Origin: Halobacteriales archaeon QS_5_68_33
GTDB taxonomy: Archaea; Halobacteriota; Halobacteria; Halobacteriales; Haloarculaceae
Assembly: GCA_003023785.1 (NCBI GenBank)
Contig: PXRS01000067.1
Location: 1,252 to 47,910 of the forward strand
Reading direction: 5' to 3'
DNA: 46,659 bases
Below, piece by piece: positions 8,624-15,780 of the stretch (position 1 is its first letter; each line of letters starts with the position of its first letter). The position numbers were made by a program, and so were the translations under genes. The notes under the pieces were generated by a model, which saw nothing but the letters and a program-made list of their open reading frames with translations, was not told the DNA's origin and ran no database searches.

Positions 8624-8755
8624 CTCATATTTGTCTGCAACACGTATGACACGGGGGAACGGAGCCGTTCCCGTGCCGTCACGCGGTTTCACGAGATCGG
8701 CCGTCTGACGGCTGTCTGACGCCGTTTAATGAGGGATCGGGTCTATAATGTGGGC

Positions 8756-8986
8756 ATGCGCATACGTCGAGGCGAGTTCGAGCGCATCCGCTCCGTGCTG
8801 GAGGAGGCCGACGCGGAGGAACCCATGACAGCACGGGAGATCCTCGACGTCCTCGAAGAGCACGGCGAGGAGTTCGACAGCGCACACCGCGTCGCCACGG
8901 TCCTCGGTCGCCACGCCCAGTCCGGCGAGGTCGAGGTCATCCGCGACCAGCCCTACCGCTACCGCTTCGACGACGGCAACAACTGA
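8756..8986 (+). CDS. Small winged-helix-like haloarchaeal protein (76 aa)
   Basis: MRIRRGEFERIRSVLEEADA opens a 76-aa acidic protein. The segment MTAREILDVLEEHGEEFDSA, followed by HRVATVLGRHAQSGEVEVI and a final YRYRF, resembles a compact winged helix: a helix-turn-helix followed by a beta wing. A role in DNA binding is inference only. The ATG at 8756 is preferred over 8729 because a TATA-like GTTTAATG at about 8724-8731 sits 25-30 bases before it, implying a leaderless message. The stop is directly followed by two consecutive palindromic-element ends. Confidence 0.7.
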   Translation: MRIRRGEFERIRSVLEEADAEEPMTAREILDVLEEHGEEFDSAHRVATVLGRHAQSGEVEVIRDQPYRYRFDDGNN

Positions 8987-9026
8987 TACAATCGGTTGTC
9001 ATACGGTCGGTTGTAGTCGTTTCCGG
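8987..9026 (+). repeat. Two lone ends of the TACGGTCGGTTGT element family
   Basis: Immediately after the TGA of the preceding gene comes TACAATCGGTTGT (8987-8999), a degenerate end. One C and one A later, TACGGTCGGTTGT (9002-9014) is followed by a TTTCCGG block ending at 9026. The second end resembles the left end of the 76-bp element, but no matching right end is seen nearby. These look like solo or decayed copies. Confidence 0.6.
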
Positions 9027-9078
9027 GATTCGCCCGGTAGTGTTCAGAGAAGCCGCCAGAATGAGAGCGATATTTCGA

Positions 9079-9208
9079 GACAGCGTGAAAGCCCCGAGCC
9101 GTTCGACTCGGGCGGTTCGCTGCGCTCCTCGGCCTTCGGCCTGCGGTGAACGCAGTGAGGAGCGCAGCGAGCCCCTCGACCGGAGCCAGCGGGGGCTTTC
9201 ACGCTGTC
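9079..9208. repeat. 130-bp structured element with 17-bp perfect terminal inverted repeats
   Basis: The ends GACAGCGTGAAAGCCCC (9079-9095) and GGGGCTTTCACGCTGTC (9192-9208) are exact reverse complements. Inside, a 13-bp perfect stem pairs 9118-9130 (CGCTGCGCTCCTC) with 9157-9169 (GAGGAGCGCAGCG). That stem encloses two mini-hairpins, GGCCTTCGGCC and CTGCG-GTGAA-CGCAG. A further hairpin, CCGAG...CTCGG, lies at about 9094-9111. The whole can fold as a branched cloverleaf-like structure on either strand. I recall similar GAAAGCCCC...GGGGCTTTC sequences scattered in other haloarchaeal genomes, but could not check this. Confidence 0.75.
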
Positions 9209-9333
9209 TGCGGTAGTCGCAGTTGGACTCTTATCTGAACAGTGCCGTTCGATTCCGCCGGGGTTTTATCGGCGGCTCCGCTCGGTATCTCTCCGTCTGA
9301 CCGTCCCCTGGGCCGCTGGCGCCGGCTCGCGAG

Positions 9334-9352
9334 TTACGAATTTCGAAATTCG
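9334..9352. promoter_or_regulatory. Operator-like palindrome upstream of carB
   Basis: CGAATTTCGAAATTCG at 9337-9352 is a perfect 16-bp palindrome in GC-rich surroundings. With the preceding bases, 9334-9345 reads TTACGAATTTCG. This is identical over 12 bases to the reverse complement of the site between carA and the Lrp gene. It lies about 30 bases before the carB TATA-like box, where archaeal activators often bind. A role for the neighbouring Lrp protein is inference. Confidence 0.55.
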
Positions 9353-9380
9353 GATTCGATGTTCGTATTTTATCGCCGGG

Positions 9381-9387
9381 CTTATTA
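9381..9387 (+). promoter_or_regulatory. TATA-like box of carB
   Basis: CTTATTA lies 25-31 bases before the carB ATG at 9412, consistent with a leaderless transcript. Confidence 0.5.
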
Positions 9388-9411
9388 CGATGTACGGGCT
9401 CCGCCCGAGTA

Positions 9412-12400
9412 ATGACGGACTCCGAAGACCGGACGATACTCCTGATCGGGAGCGGCCCGATCAAGATCGGACAGGCGGCCGAGTTCGACTACTCCGGCGC
9501 GCAGGCCTGCCGCGCTCTCCAGGAGGAGGGCGCGCGCGTCGTGCTGGTCAACTCGAACCCGGCGACGATCATGACCGACCCCGAGATGGCCGACGCCGTC
9601 TACATCGAACCCATCACGACGGAGGCCATCGCCGAGATCATCGCGAAGGAGAACCCCGACGGCGTGATCGCGGGGCTGGGGGGACAGACCGGGCTGAACG
9701 TCACCGCCGAACTCGCCGAGGAGGGCGTCCTGGAGGAGGACGACGTCGACGTGATGGGGACGCCACTCGATACGATCTACGCCACCGAGGACCGCGAGCA
9801 GTTCCGCCAGCGCATGGAGTCCATCGGCGAACCCGTGCCGGCGTCGGTCACCGTCGAGTCCATGGACGAGGTCAAGGAGGCCGTCGAGGCCGTGGGCGGC
9901 CTTCCGGTCATCATGCGTACGACTTACACACTGGGGGGCGCGGGGTCGGGCGTCATCGACGACATGGACGAACTCGAGGAGAACGTCCGGCGGGGCCTGC
10001 GCCTCTCGCGGGACGACCGCGTCATGATCACGGAGTCCATCGACGGCTGGATCGAACTGGAGTACGAGGTGATGCGGGACGCCGACGACTCCTGTATCAT
10101 CATCTGCAACATGGAGAACCTGGACCCGATGGGGATCCACACCGGCGAGTCCACCGTCGTCACCCCCTCGCAGGTCATCCCCGACGAGGGCCACCAGGAG
10201 ATGCGCGACACCGCGCTGAAGGTGATCCGCGAACTGGGCATCCAGGGCGGCTGTAACATCCAGTTCGCCTGGCGCGACGACGGGACGCCGGACGGCGAGT
10301 ACCGCGTCGTCGAGGTCAATCCGCGCGTCTCCCGTTCCTCCGCCCTCGCGTCGAAGGCGACGGGCTATCCCATCGCCCGCGTCACCGCGAAGGTCGCCCT
10401 GGGCAAGCGCCTCCACGAGATCGAAAACGAGATCACCGGCGAGACGACGGCGGCGTTCGAGCCCGCCATCGACTACGTGGTGACGAAGGTGCCCCGCTGG
10501 CCCATCGACAAGTTCGGCGACGTGGACTTCGAGATCGGGCCGGCGATGAAATCGACCGGCGAGGCGATGTCCATCGGGCGCACCTTCGAGGAATCGCTGT
10601 TGAAGGCGTTGCGCTCCTCGGAGTACGACCCCGCCGTGGACTTCGCGGAGGTGTTCAACGACGAACTCGAGGACTACTACCTCGAACGCGCCTCGCCCGA
10701 CCGGCCCTACGCCGTCTTCGAGGCGTTCGACCGCGGCTACACCGTCGAGGAACTGCGTGAGATCACCGAGATCCGCGAGTGGTACCTCGAACGGTTCGAG
10801 CGTATCGTCGACGCCGCCCGCATGGCCCAGCGGGGCGACTTCCAGGCGGCCGCCGACGTCGGCTTCACCGACCACGAGATCGCCGCGCTGACCGGCAGCG
10901 AGTTCGCCGACACGCACGCCTCCTGGCTCCCGGCGGTCGAGAACCCGGACCTGACGGGCGGCCGGACCGCCCGTGCCGACGGCGGCCCGGCCGCGGGCGT
11001 CGACTTCTCGGAGCCGCCCCGGGACGTCTCCGTCGACGAGATAGACGAGTCGACCTCGGACCGCGATTTCAAGCTCGTCGACACCTGCGCGGGCGAGTTC
11101 CGCGCGACGACCCCCTACTACTACTCCGCGCGGGACCCCGTCTCGGGGCTGAACCGCGACGAACTCCAGGTCGACCGCGAGGCCGAGTCGGTCGTCGTCG
11201 TGGGCGGTGGCCCCATCCGCATCGGACAGGGCGTCGAGTTCGACTACTGTTCTGTCCACGCCGTGCGCGCGATGGAGGAACTCGGCATCGACGTCCACGT
11301 CGTCAACAACAACCCCGAGACCGTCTCGACGGACTACGACACCTCCGACGGCCTGTTCTTCGAACCCATCACCGCCGAAGAGGTGGCGGACGTCGTCGAG
11401 GCGACGGGCGCCGACGGCGTGATGGTCCAGTTCGGCGGCCAGACGTCGGTCGACATCGGCCACCCCCTCGAAGCCGAGATCGAGCGCCGCGGGCTGGACT
11501 GTGAGATCATGGGCACGTCCGTCGACGCGATGGACCTTGCCGAGGACCGCGACCGGTTCAACCGCCTGATGGACGACCTCGGCATCGCCCAGCCCGAGGG
11601 CGGGTCCGCGACCAGCGAACGGGAGGCGCTCGACCTCGCCCACGGGATCGGCTACCCCGTGCTCGTGCGCCCCTCCTACGTGCTCGGCGGCCGGGCGATG
11701 GACATCGTCTACAGCGACGAGGACCTCAAGGGGTACATCGAGGAGGCCGTCCGGGTGAGCCCGGACAAGCCGATCCTCATCGACGAGTTCCTCGAGGACG
11801 CCGTCGAACTGGACGTCGACGCCGTCTCGGACGGCGAGGACGTCCTCATCGGCGGCATCATGGAACACGTCGAGTCCGCGGGCGTCCATTCGGGCGACTC
11901 GGCCTGCATGATCCCGCCCCGGTCGCTGGGTCGGGACGTCAACCGGACGGTCCGCGAGGTCGCCGAGGACATCGCCCGCGCGCTGGACACGGTCGGCCTG
12001 CTCAACGTCCAGCTCGCCGTGCGCGACGAGGAAGTGTACGTCCTCGAGGCGAACCCGCGCTCCTCCCGGACGGTCCCGTACGTCTCGAAGGCGACGGGCG
12101 TCCCGATCGCCAAGGTCGCCGCGAAAGTCATGGCCGGCGAGTCCCTCGACGACCTCGACGTCCACGAGCAGGTGCCCGAACAGGTTTCGATCAAGGAGGT
12201 CGTCCTGCCGTTCGACCGCCTGCCGGGGTCGGACCCGCGCCTGGGCCCGGAGATGAAATCGACCGGCGAGGTCATGGGCACCGCTGACGCGTTCGGCAAG
12301 GGCTACCAGAAGGCCCAGATGGCCGTCGGCAAGCCGATCCCGCTCTCCGGAACCGCGGTGGTCGACCTCTCGGAGAACGAGTTCCCGGGCGCCGACACGC

Positions 12401-12693
12401 AGGCCGGCGAGGAACTGACCGCCGGCTTCGCCGGGCACTTCGACCTCGTCGCGTTCGACGACACGGACGCGTTCGTCCAGGCCATCCGGGACGGCGAGAT
12501 CGACCTCATCATCTCGCGCAAGCGCGACCCGCTGGAGACCGCCGTCGAGGAGGAAGTCACCTACTTCTCGACGCTCCCGAGCGCGAAGGCGGCCCTGGAA
12601 GCCATCGAGGCTGCCGACGAACCCCTGGACGTCGCGCCCATCGACAGCCGCCCCAAGCGCGACGAGTACTGGGGCCAGCCCAAGGGCGAGTAG
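9412..12693 (+). CDS. carB: Carbamoyl-phosphate synthase large subunit
   Basis: CarB uses ammonia delivered by CarA, bicarbonate and two ATP to make carbamoyl phosphate for arginine and pyrimidine synthesis in the cytoplasm. The 1093-aa protein shows the typical internal duplication. The first half begins at about residue 10 with LLIGSGPIKIGQAAEFDYSG and carries an ATP-grasp domain (TTYTLGGAGSGV, VEVNPRVSRSSALASKATGY). The second half begins at about 593 with VVVGGGPIRIGQGVEFDYCS and repeats these motifs (RPSYVLGGRAMDIVY, LEANPRSSRTVPYVSKATG). It ends in a methylglyoxal-synthase-like regulatory domain (about 950-1080). A charged, Asp/Gly-rich linker of about 50 residues before the second half is a salt-adapted addition. 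carA lies 0.8 kb away in the opposite orientation, with a CBS gene between, so the two subunits are not in one operon. Confidence 0.97.
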   Translation: MTDSEDRTILLIGSGPIKIGQAAEFDYSGAQACRALQEEGARVVLVNSNPATIMTDPEMADAVYIEPITTEAIAEIIAKENPDGVIAGLGGQTGLNVTAELAEEGVLEEDDVDVMGTPLDTIYATEDREQFRQRMESIGEPVPASVTVESMDEVKEAVEAVGGLPVIMRTTYTLGGAGSGVIDDMDELEENVRRGLRLSRDDRVMITESIDGWIELEYEVMRDADDSCIIICNMENLDPMGIHTGESTVVTPSQVIPDEGHQEMRDTALKVIRELGIQGGCNIQFAWRDDGTPDGEYRVVEVNPRVSRSSALASKATGYPIARVTAKVALGKRLHEIENEITGETTAAFEPAIDYVVTKVPRWPIDKFGDVDFEIGPAMKSTGEAMSIGRTFEESLLKALRSSEYDPAVDFAEVFNDELEDYYLERASPDRPYAVFEAFDRGYTVEELREITEIREWYLERFERIVDAARMAQRGDFQAAADVGFTDHEIAALTGSEFADTHASWLPAVENPDLTGGRTARADGGPAAGVDFSEPPRDVSVDEIDESTSDRDFKLVDTCAGEFRATTPYYYSARDPVSGLNRDELQVDREAESVVVVGGGPIRIGQGVEFDYCSVHAVRAMEELGIDVHVVNNNPETVSTDYDTSDGLFFEPITAEEVADVVEATGADGVMVQFGGQTSVDIGHPLEAEIERRGLDCEIMGTSVDAMDLAEDRDRFNRLMDDLGIAQPEGGSATSEREALDLAHGIGYPVLVRPSYVLGGRAMDIVYSDEDLKGYIEEAVRVSPDKPILIDEFLEDAVELDVDAVSDGEDVLIGGIMEHVESAGVHSGDSACMIPPRSLGRDVNRTVREVAEDIARALDTVGLLNVQLAVRDEEVYVLEANPRSSRTVPYVSKATGVPIAKVAAKVMAGESLDDLDVHEQVPEQVSIKEVVLPFDRLPGSDPRLGPEMKSTGEVMGTADAFGKGYQKAQMAVGKPIPLSGTAVVDLSENEFPGADTQAGEELTAGFAGHFDLVAFDDTDAFVQAIRDGEIDLIISRKRDPLETAVEEEVTYFSTLPSAKAALEAIEAADEPLDVAPIDSRPKRDEYWGQPKGE

Positions 12694-12809
12694 CGCCCCC
12701 TTCCGGCGACCGACGGCGGGACCGACGGGGACCGTCGAGGACCGGCGGCTCGGGGGAGAGTGTCGCCGGTGAGGGTAGCTATTTGAGTGGGGGCCCCTTC
12801 CGTTCGGGC

Positions 12810-13214
12810 ATGGATGATATCTTCGTCGCTCGCCTGATGACGACGGATCTGCAGACGGTGGGGCCGGACGCGCTCGTCGAAGACGCCGCCGAACGGATGC
12901 AGACCCACGGGGTCGGGTCACTTGTCGTCGTCGACGAGGGCGGCGGACTGGCGGGTATCCTCACCACGACGGACTTCGTCGACGTCGTCGCGCGGAGCAA
13001 GCCGAAAGCGGAGACCACCGTCGGGCGATACATGACCACCGACGTCGTCACGACGCACGCACAGGCCTCGATCAGGGAGGCGGCCGACGCGATGATGGAG
13101 CACGGCTTCCACCACCTCCCGGTCGTCGACGAGGAGGAGGGCGTCATCGGGATGGTCACGACGACGGACCTCGCGGCCTACCTCTCGACCGTCCAGACAC
13201 CGTCCCCGGCCTGA
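12810..13214 (+). CDS. Tandem CBS-domain protein
   Basis: The 134-aa protein consists of two CBS motifs and little else. The first (about 1-62) has ARLMTTDLQTVGPDA and GVGSLVVVDEGGGLAGILTT. The second (about 68-130) has GRYMTTDVVTTHAQAS and GFHHLPVVDEEEGVIGMVTT. Such Bateman modules bind adenine nucleotides or S-adenosyl compounds and act as sensors for a partner. The ATG at 12810 is preferred over a TTG nine codons upstream, because a TATA-like CTATTTGAG sits 27-30 bases before it. It lies between carB and carA on carB's strand. A link to carbamoyl-phosphate synthesis would be a guess. The stop is directly followed by a TACGGTCGG element end. Confidence 0.88.
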   Translation: MDDIFVARLMTTDLQTVGPDALVEDAAERMQTHGVGSLVVVDEGGGLAGILTTTDFVDVVARSKPKAETTVGRYMTTDVVTTHAQASIREAADAMMEHGFHHLPVVDEEEGVIGMVTTTDLAAYLSTVQTPSPA

Positions 13215-13240
13215 TACGGTCGGTCGTGAATCGTTTCCGG
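13215..13240 (+). repeat. Lone end of the TACGGTCGG element family
   Basis: TACGGTCGGTCGTGAATCG followed by TTTCCGG begins at the base after the TGA of the CBS gene. It matches the end plus the TTTCCGG block seen at 9002-9026. No inverted partner is found within the following 240 bases. Confidence 0.55.
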
Positions 13241-13289
13241 GGGCTCCCGGGGGGTGCCATAGCCGTGTGACCCGCGAGCGACGAAAAGC

Positions 13290-13389
13290 GTAGCAAAAAG
13301 GCGGTGTGGGGGTGGGTGGGGTCGGGAACGGACGCAGCGTCGACTGCCGGGCCGGGCCGCCAGACCGGCGGCATCCGTGTGCGCCGCGC
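13290..13389 (-). ncRNA. Speculative small RNA between carA and the CBS gene
   Basis: On the minus strand a strong TATA-like TTTATTTAA (13412-13420) is followed about 25 bases later by a GC-rich stretch of about 100 bases. That stretch contains an inverted pair GCCGCC-GGTCT-GGCGGC and a 5' GTGGG that could pair with CCCAC near the 3' end, and it finishes in a T5 run (GCCTTTTTGC). No convincing protein fits. It could equally be the carA terminator region or a plus-strand promoter. I do not match it to a known RNA family. Confidence 0.2.
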
Positions 13390-13482
13390 CCACTCGGTGG
13401 CAGAAGCCGGTGTTAAATAAAACCTGTGGCCAAAACATAACGTTAGTTCAACAGGATGGAGTCCGAACGGGACATTTTCGTG

Positions 13483-14532
13483 TCAGTTTTCCTCGGCGAG
13501 CGCGAGGACGTCGTCGAAGAAGGTCAGCGAATCGTGGGGACCGGGGTTGGCCTCGGGGTGGTACTGGCGCGTGATGATGCCCAGGTCGTCGTTCTCCAGG
13601 CCCTCGGGGGTGTCGTCGTTGACGTTGACCTGGGTGACTTCGAGGCTCTCGCCGGGGTCGGCGACGGTGTAGCCGTGGTTCTGGGTGGTCATGACGACCC
13701 GGTCGGTCCGCAGGTCCCGGACGGGCTGGTTGACGCCGCGGTGGCCGAACTCCATCTTCTCCGTCTCGCCGCCGAGGGCGCTGGCGACGACCTGCTGGCC
13801 GAGGCAGATGCCCGCGATGGGGAGTTCGTCGACGTAGCTGTCGACGAGCTGGTTCGCCCGCTCGAAGTTCTCCGGGTCGCCCGGGCCGTTCGAGATGAAG
13901 AGGAGGTCGGGGTCGTAGCTCGCGACGTCCTCCTCGGTGGCGTCGTAGGGAAGCAGGTGGACGACGGCGTCGCGCTCGACCAGGGACTCGATGATGGAGC
14001 CCTTCGCGCCGCAGTCGACGAGCGCGACCGTCGGGCCGTCGCCGTCCTCGTTGTACGTGGCGGCCTCGGGGATCGAGACCTGCGCCCCGATGTCCGTGTG
14101 TTCGGACATGTGTTTGCACTGTGCCAGTTCGTCCAGCGCGTCCCGCTCGGTGACGTCCTCGCCGGCGGCGACGCCACATTTCATCGCGCCGGTGTCGCGG
14201 ATCTCGGTGACGATGTCGCGGGTGTCCAGCTCGTCCACGGCAGGGACGCCCTCCTCGCGGAGCCACTTGGCGACGTCGTCGGTCAGGTCGCGAGCGACGA
14301 CCCCGTTGGGCTGGACGCGGTCGGACTCGAATCGCTCCTCGCGGACGCCGTAGTTGCCGATCAGCGGGTACGAGAACGTGAGGATCTGCTCCTCGTAGGA
14401 GGGATCGGTCAGGCTCTCCTCGTAGCCGGTGTAGGCGGTCGTGAAGACCAGTTCCCCGCGGGTCGTGCCCGGCGAGCGACAGCGTGCCTCGATGACCCGC
14501 TCGCCCTCGACCGCGACGTATGCGTCCGTCAT
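13483..14532 (-). CDS. carA: Carbamoyl-phosphate synthase small subunit (glutaminase)
   Basis: CarA hydrolyses glutamine and channels ammonia to CarB. The 349-aa protein has the CPSase small-chain N-terminal domain (GELVFTTAYTGYEESLTDPS, about 24-43, and IGNYGV). The C-terminal half is a class I glutamine amidotransferase domain. The nucleophile Cys is in GICLGQQ, the SNGPGDPENF oxyanion region is present, and the His-Glu pair is in YHPEANPGPHDS. The length is normal. The ATG at 14532 has a TATA-like CTTATAC at 14558-14564, so the message is probably leaderless. The operator-like palindrome at 14584-14598 lies just beyond that box. Confidence 0.96.
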   Translation of the reverse strand: MTDAYVAVEGERVIEARCRSPGTTRGELVFTTAYTGYEESLTDPSYEEQILTFSYPLIGNYGVREERFESDRVQPNGVVARDLTDDVAKWLREEGVPAVDELDTRDIVTEIRDTGAMKCGVAAGEDVTERDALDELAQCKHMSEHTDIGAQVSIPEAATYNEDGDGPTVALVDCGAKGSIIESLVERDAVVHLLPYDATEEDVASYDPDLLFISNGPGDPENFERANQLVDSYVDELPIAGICLGQQVVASALGGETEKMEFGHRGVNQPVRDLRTDRVVMTTQNHGYTVADPGESLEVTQVNVNDDTPEGLENDDLGIITRQYHPEANPGPHDSLTFFDDVLALAEEN

Positions 14533-14556
14533 TACGAGATGCGTATACGAGGCCGG

Positions 14557-14566
14557 TGTATAAGCC
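14557..14566 (-). promoter_or_regulatory. TATA-like box of carA
   Basis: Read on the minus strand this is GCTTATACAC, centred about 28 bases before the carA ATG. Confidence 0.5.
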
Positions 14567-14583
14567 TTGCTTTCGAAGCGCAG

Positions 14584-14598
14584 TTACGAAATTCGTAA
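14584..14598. promoter_or_regulatory. Operator-like palindrome between carA and the Lrp gene
   Basis: TTACGAAATTCGTAA is a perfect palindrome with 7-bp arms. It lies upstream of the carA TATA-like box and about 40 bases before the Lrp start codon. Twelve bases of it recur upstream of carB (9334-9345). Its form, an AT-rich imperfect-spacer dyad, fits Lrp/AsnC family operators. It could serve both autoregulation and control of carA. Confidence 0.6.
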
Positions 14599-14634
14599 TC
14601 CTCAAGTGGGGACGGTCGGAAGTCGTGGTATCCG

Positions 14635-15048
14635 ATGGACGACCTCGACGAGCGGATCCTCCGGATCCTGCGGCGGGACGCCCGGACGCCCTACACCGAG
14701 ATCGCCGACAGGGTGGGAACCTCGGAGGGGACGGTCCGCAACCGCGTCGAGCAGTTGGTCGAGGACGGCGTCATCGAGCGTTTTACCGTGGCGACGCGGA
14801 CCGGGAACGTCAAGGCGATGATCGAGGTCGGCGTCGACGTCAGCGTCGACACGCACGACATCAGCGACCGCGTCGCAGAGTGGCCCGAGGTCGATTTCGT
14901 CTGGCAGGTCTCGGGCGAGGAGGACATCGTCTTCGTCGTCGACGCCCAGGATACCGAGCGGGTCAACGAGATCATCACCCAGACCCGGGAACTGGACGAG
15001 GTCGTGAGTACGAAGACTCGTCTCATCCTGGACGAGCGAGTCGGATGA
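14635..15048 (+). CDS. Lrp/AsnC-family transcriptional regulator
   Basis: The 137-aa protein has an N-terminal AsnC-type helix-turn-helix. MDDLDERILRILRRDARTPY leads into TEIADRVGTSEGTVRNRVEQ, at about 1-60. The RAM ligand-binding domain (about 65-137) includes the VWQVSGEEDIVFVVDAQD strand-turn. Family members form octamers that sense amino acids. It is divergent from carA, with an operator-like palindrome in the shared promoter region. Regulation of carA, carB and itself is therefore likely (inference). The last nine codons are partly repeated 54 bases downstream. Confidence 0.92.
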   Translation: MDDLDERILRILRRDARTPYTEIADRVGTSEGTVRNRVEQLVEDGVIERFTVATRTGNVKAMIEVGVDVSVDTHDISDRVAEWPEVDFVWQVSGEEDIVFVVDAQDTERVNEIITQTRELDEVVSTKTRLILDERVG

Positions 15049-15100
15049 CTCGCTTCACAGGGTGAGACGACAGCGCTGATTCTGGACGAGCGAGTCGGAT
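15028..15100 (+). repeat. Direct repeat of the Lrp gene's 3' end
   Basis: CTGGACGAGCGAGTCGGAT occurs at 15028-15046, inside the end of the Lrp gene, and again at 15082-15100, 54 bases later. The second copy also keeps the frame context: it reads LILDERVG then TAA, against LILDERVG then TGA in the gene. It includes a synonymous change just before the exact match. This looks like a duplicated gene tail, as left by a local duplication or by an insertion that restored the gene end. Confidence 0.7.
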
Positions 15101-15180
15101 AAGTGCCGCGGCCGCGCGCGAAGGGGCTCGGGACGCGCCGATTCGAAGACGGTTTGTGATGGCTCTCCGTTGGGCGGGGT

Positions 15181-15777
15181 ATGAGCACGGAAGACGCCGG
15201 TCAGGCCGAAAGCGCCCCGGGGGAGGGGGAGTCGGCCGACGGCCACCCGAACGCGGCGCAGTCGGTCGTCCTTGTCGACGAGAACGACGAGGAGCAGGGG
15301 CTGATGAATCGCCTCGACGCACACACGGGCGACGGGACCCGTCATCGCGCGTTCACGTCGCTGCTGTTCGACCAGGAGGGCAATATCCTGCTGGCCCAGC
15401 GCAGCCCGGAAAAGCGGCTCTGGGACACCTTCTGGGACGGCACGGTCGCCTCCCATCCCATCCGGGGCCAGGGCCAGGTCGAGGCGACCCGCGAGCGCCT
15501 AGAGGAGGAACTGGGCGTCACGCCCGACCAGTACGAGGACCTGCGGGTGACCGACCGTTTCGAGTACAAGCGCTACTACTACGACGAGGGGGTCGAACAC
15601 GAGGTCTGTGCGGTGCTCAAGGCGACGCTGCACGACCGGACGCTGGACCCCGACCCCGAGGAGGTCGCCGGCCTGATGTGGGTGCCCTACGAGCGCCTCC
15701 ACGAGCACCCCCGGTGGTACCGCCAGTTGCGGCTCTGTCCCTGGTTCGAGGTCGCGATGCGGCGCGACTTCGACTGA
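15181..15777 (+). CDS. Type 1 isopentenyl-diphosphate isomerase-like Nudix protein lacking the catalytic Cys
   Basis: Type 1 IDI interconverts isopentenyl and dimethylallyl diphosphate for archaeal lipid synthesis. The 198-aa protein aligns to the family. The metal-ligand positions known from E. coli Idi are present as His48 (DAHTGDGTRH), His55, His92 (SHP), Glu139 and Glu141 (EHEVC). The Nudix-like helix is GQGQVEATRERLEEELGV (about 96-113). The catalytic Cys of the N/T-x-x-C-x-HP motif is replaced by Ala90 (WDGTVASHP). It may be an active variant, as I believe other haloarchaeal homologues share this, or a Nudix hydrolase with another substrate. The first 25 residues are an acidic, low-complexity extension. 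It lies downstream of the Lrp gene on the same strand. Confidence 0.8.
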   Translation: MSTEDAGQAESAPGEGESADGHPNAAQSVVLVDENDEEQGLMNRLDAHTGDGTRHRAFTSLLFDQEGNILLAQRSPEKRLWDTFWDGTVASHPIRGQGQVEATRERLEEELGVTPDQYEDLRVTDRFEYKRYYYDEGVEHEVCAVLKATLHDRTLDPDPEEVAGLMWVPYERLHEHPRWYRQLRLCPWFEVAMRRDFD

Positions 15778-15780
15778 CCG

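Larger units (their letters stand above)
8987..9411. other. 425-bp gene-free region upstream of carB
   Basis: No protein-coding gene is supported here. From left to right it holds the two lone element ends (8987-9026), a 130-bp structured inverted-repeat element (9079-9208), an AT-rich palindrome (9337-9352) and the TATA-like box of carB (9381-9387). Confidence 0.7.

Noticed and set aside
9385-12921. A 1178-codon minus-strand frame opposite carB
   Set aside because: It is a shadow of carB's strong codon bias, with no recognisable domains.
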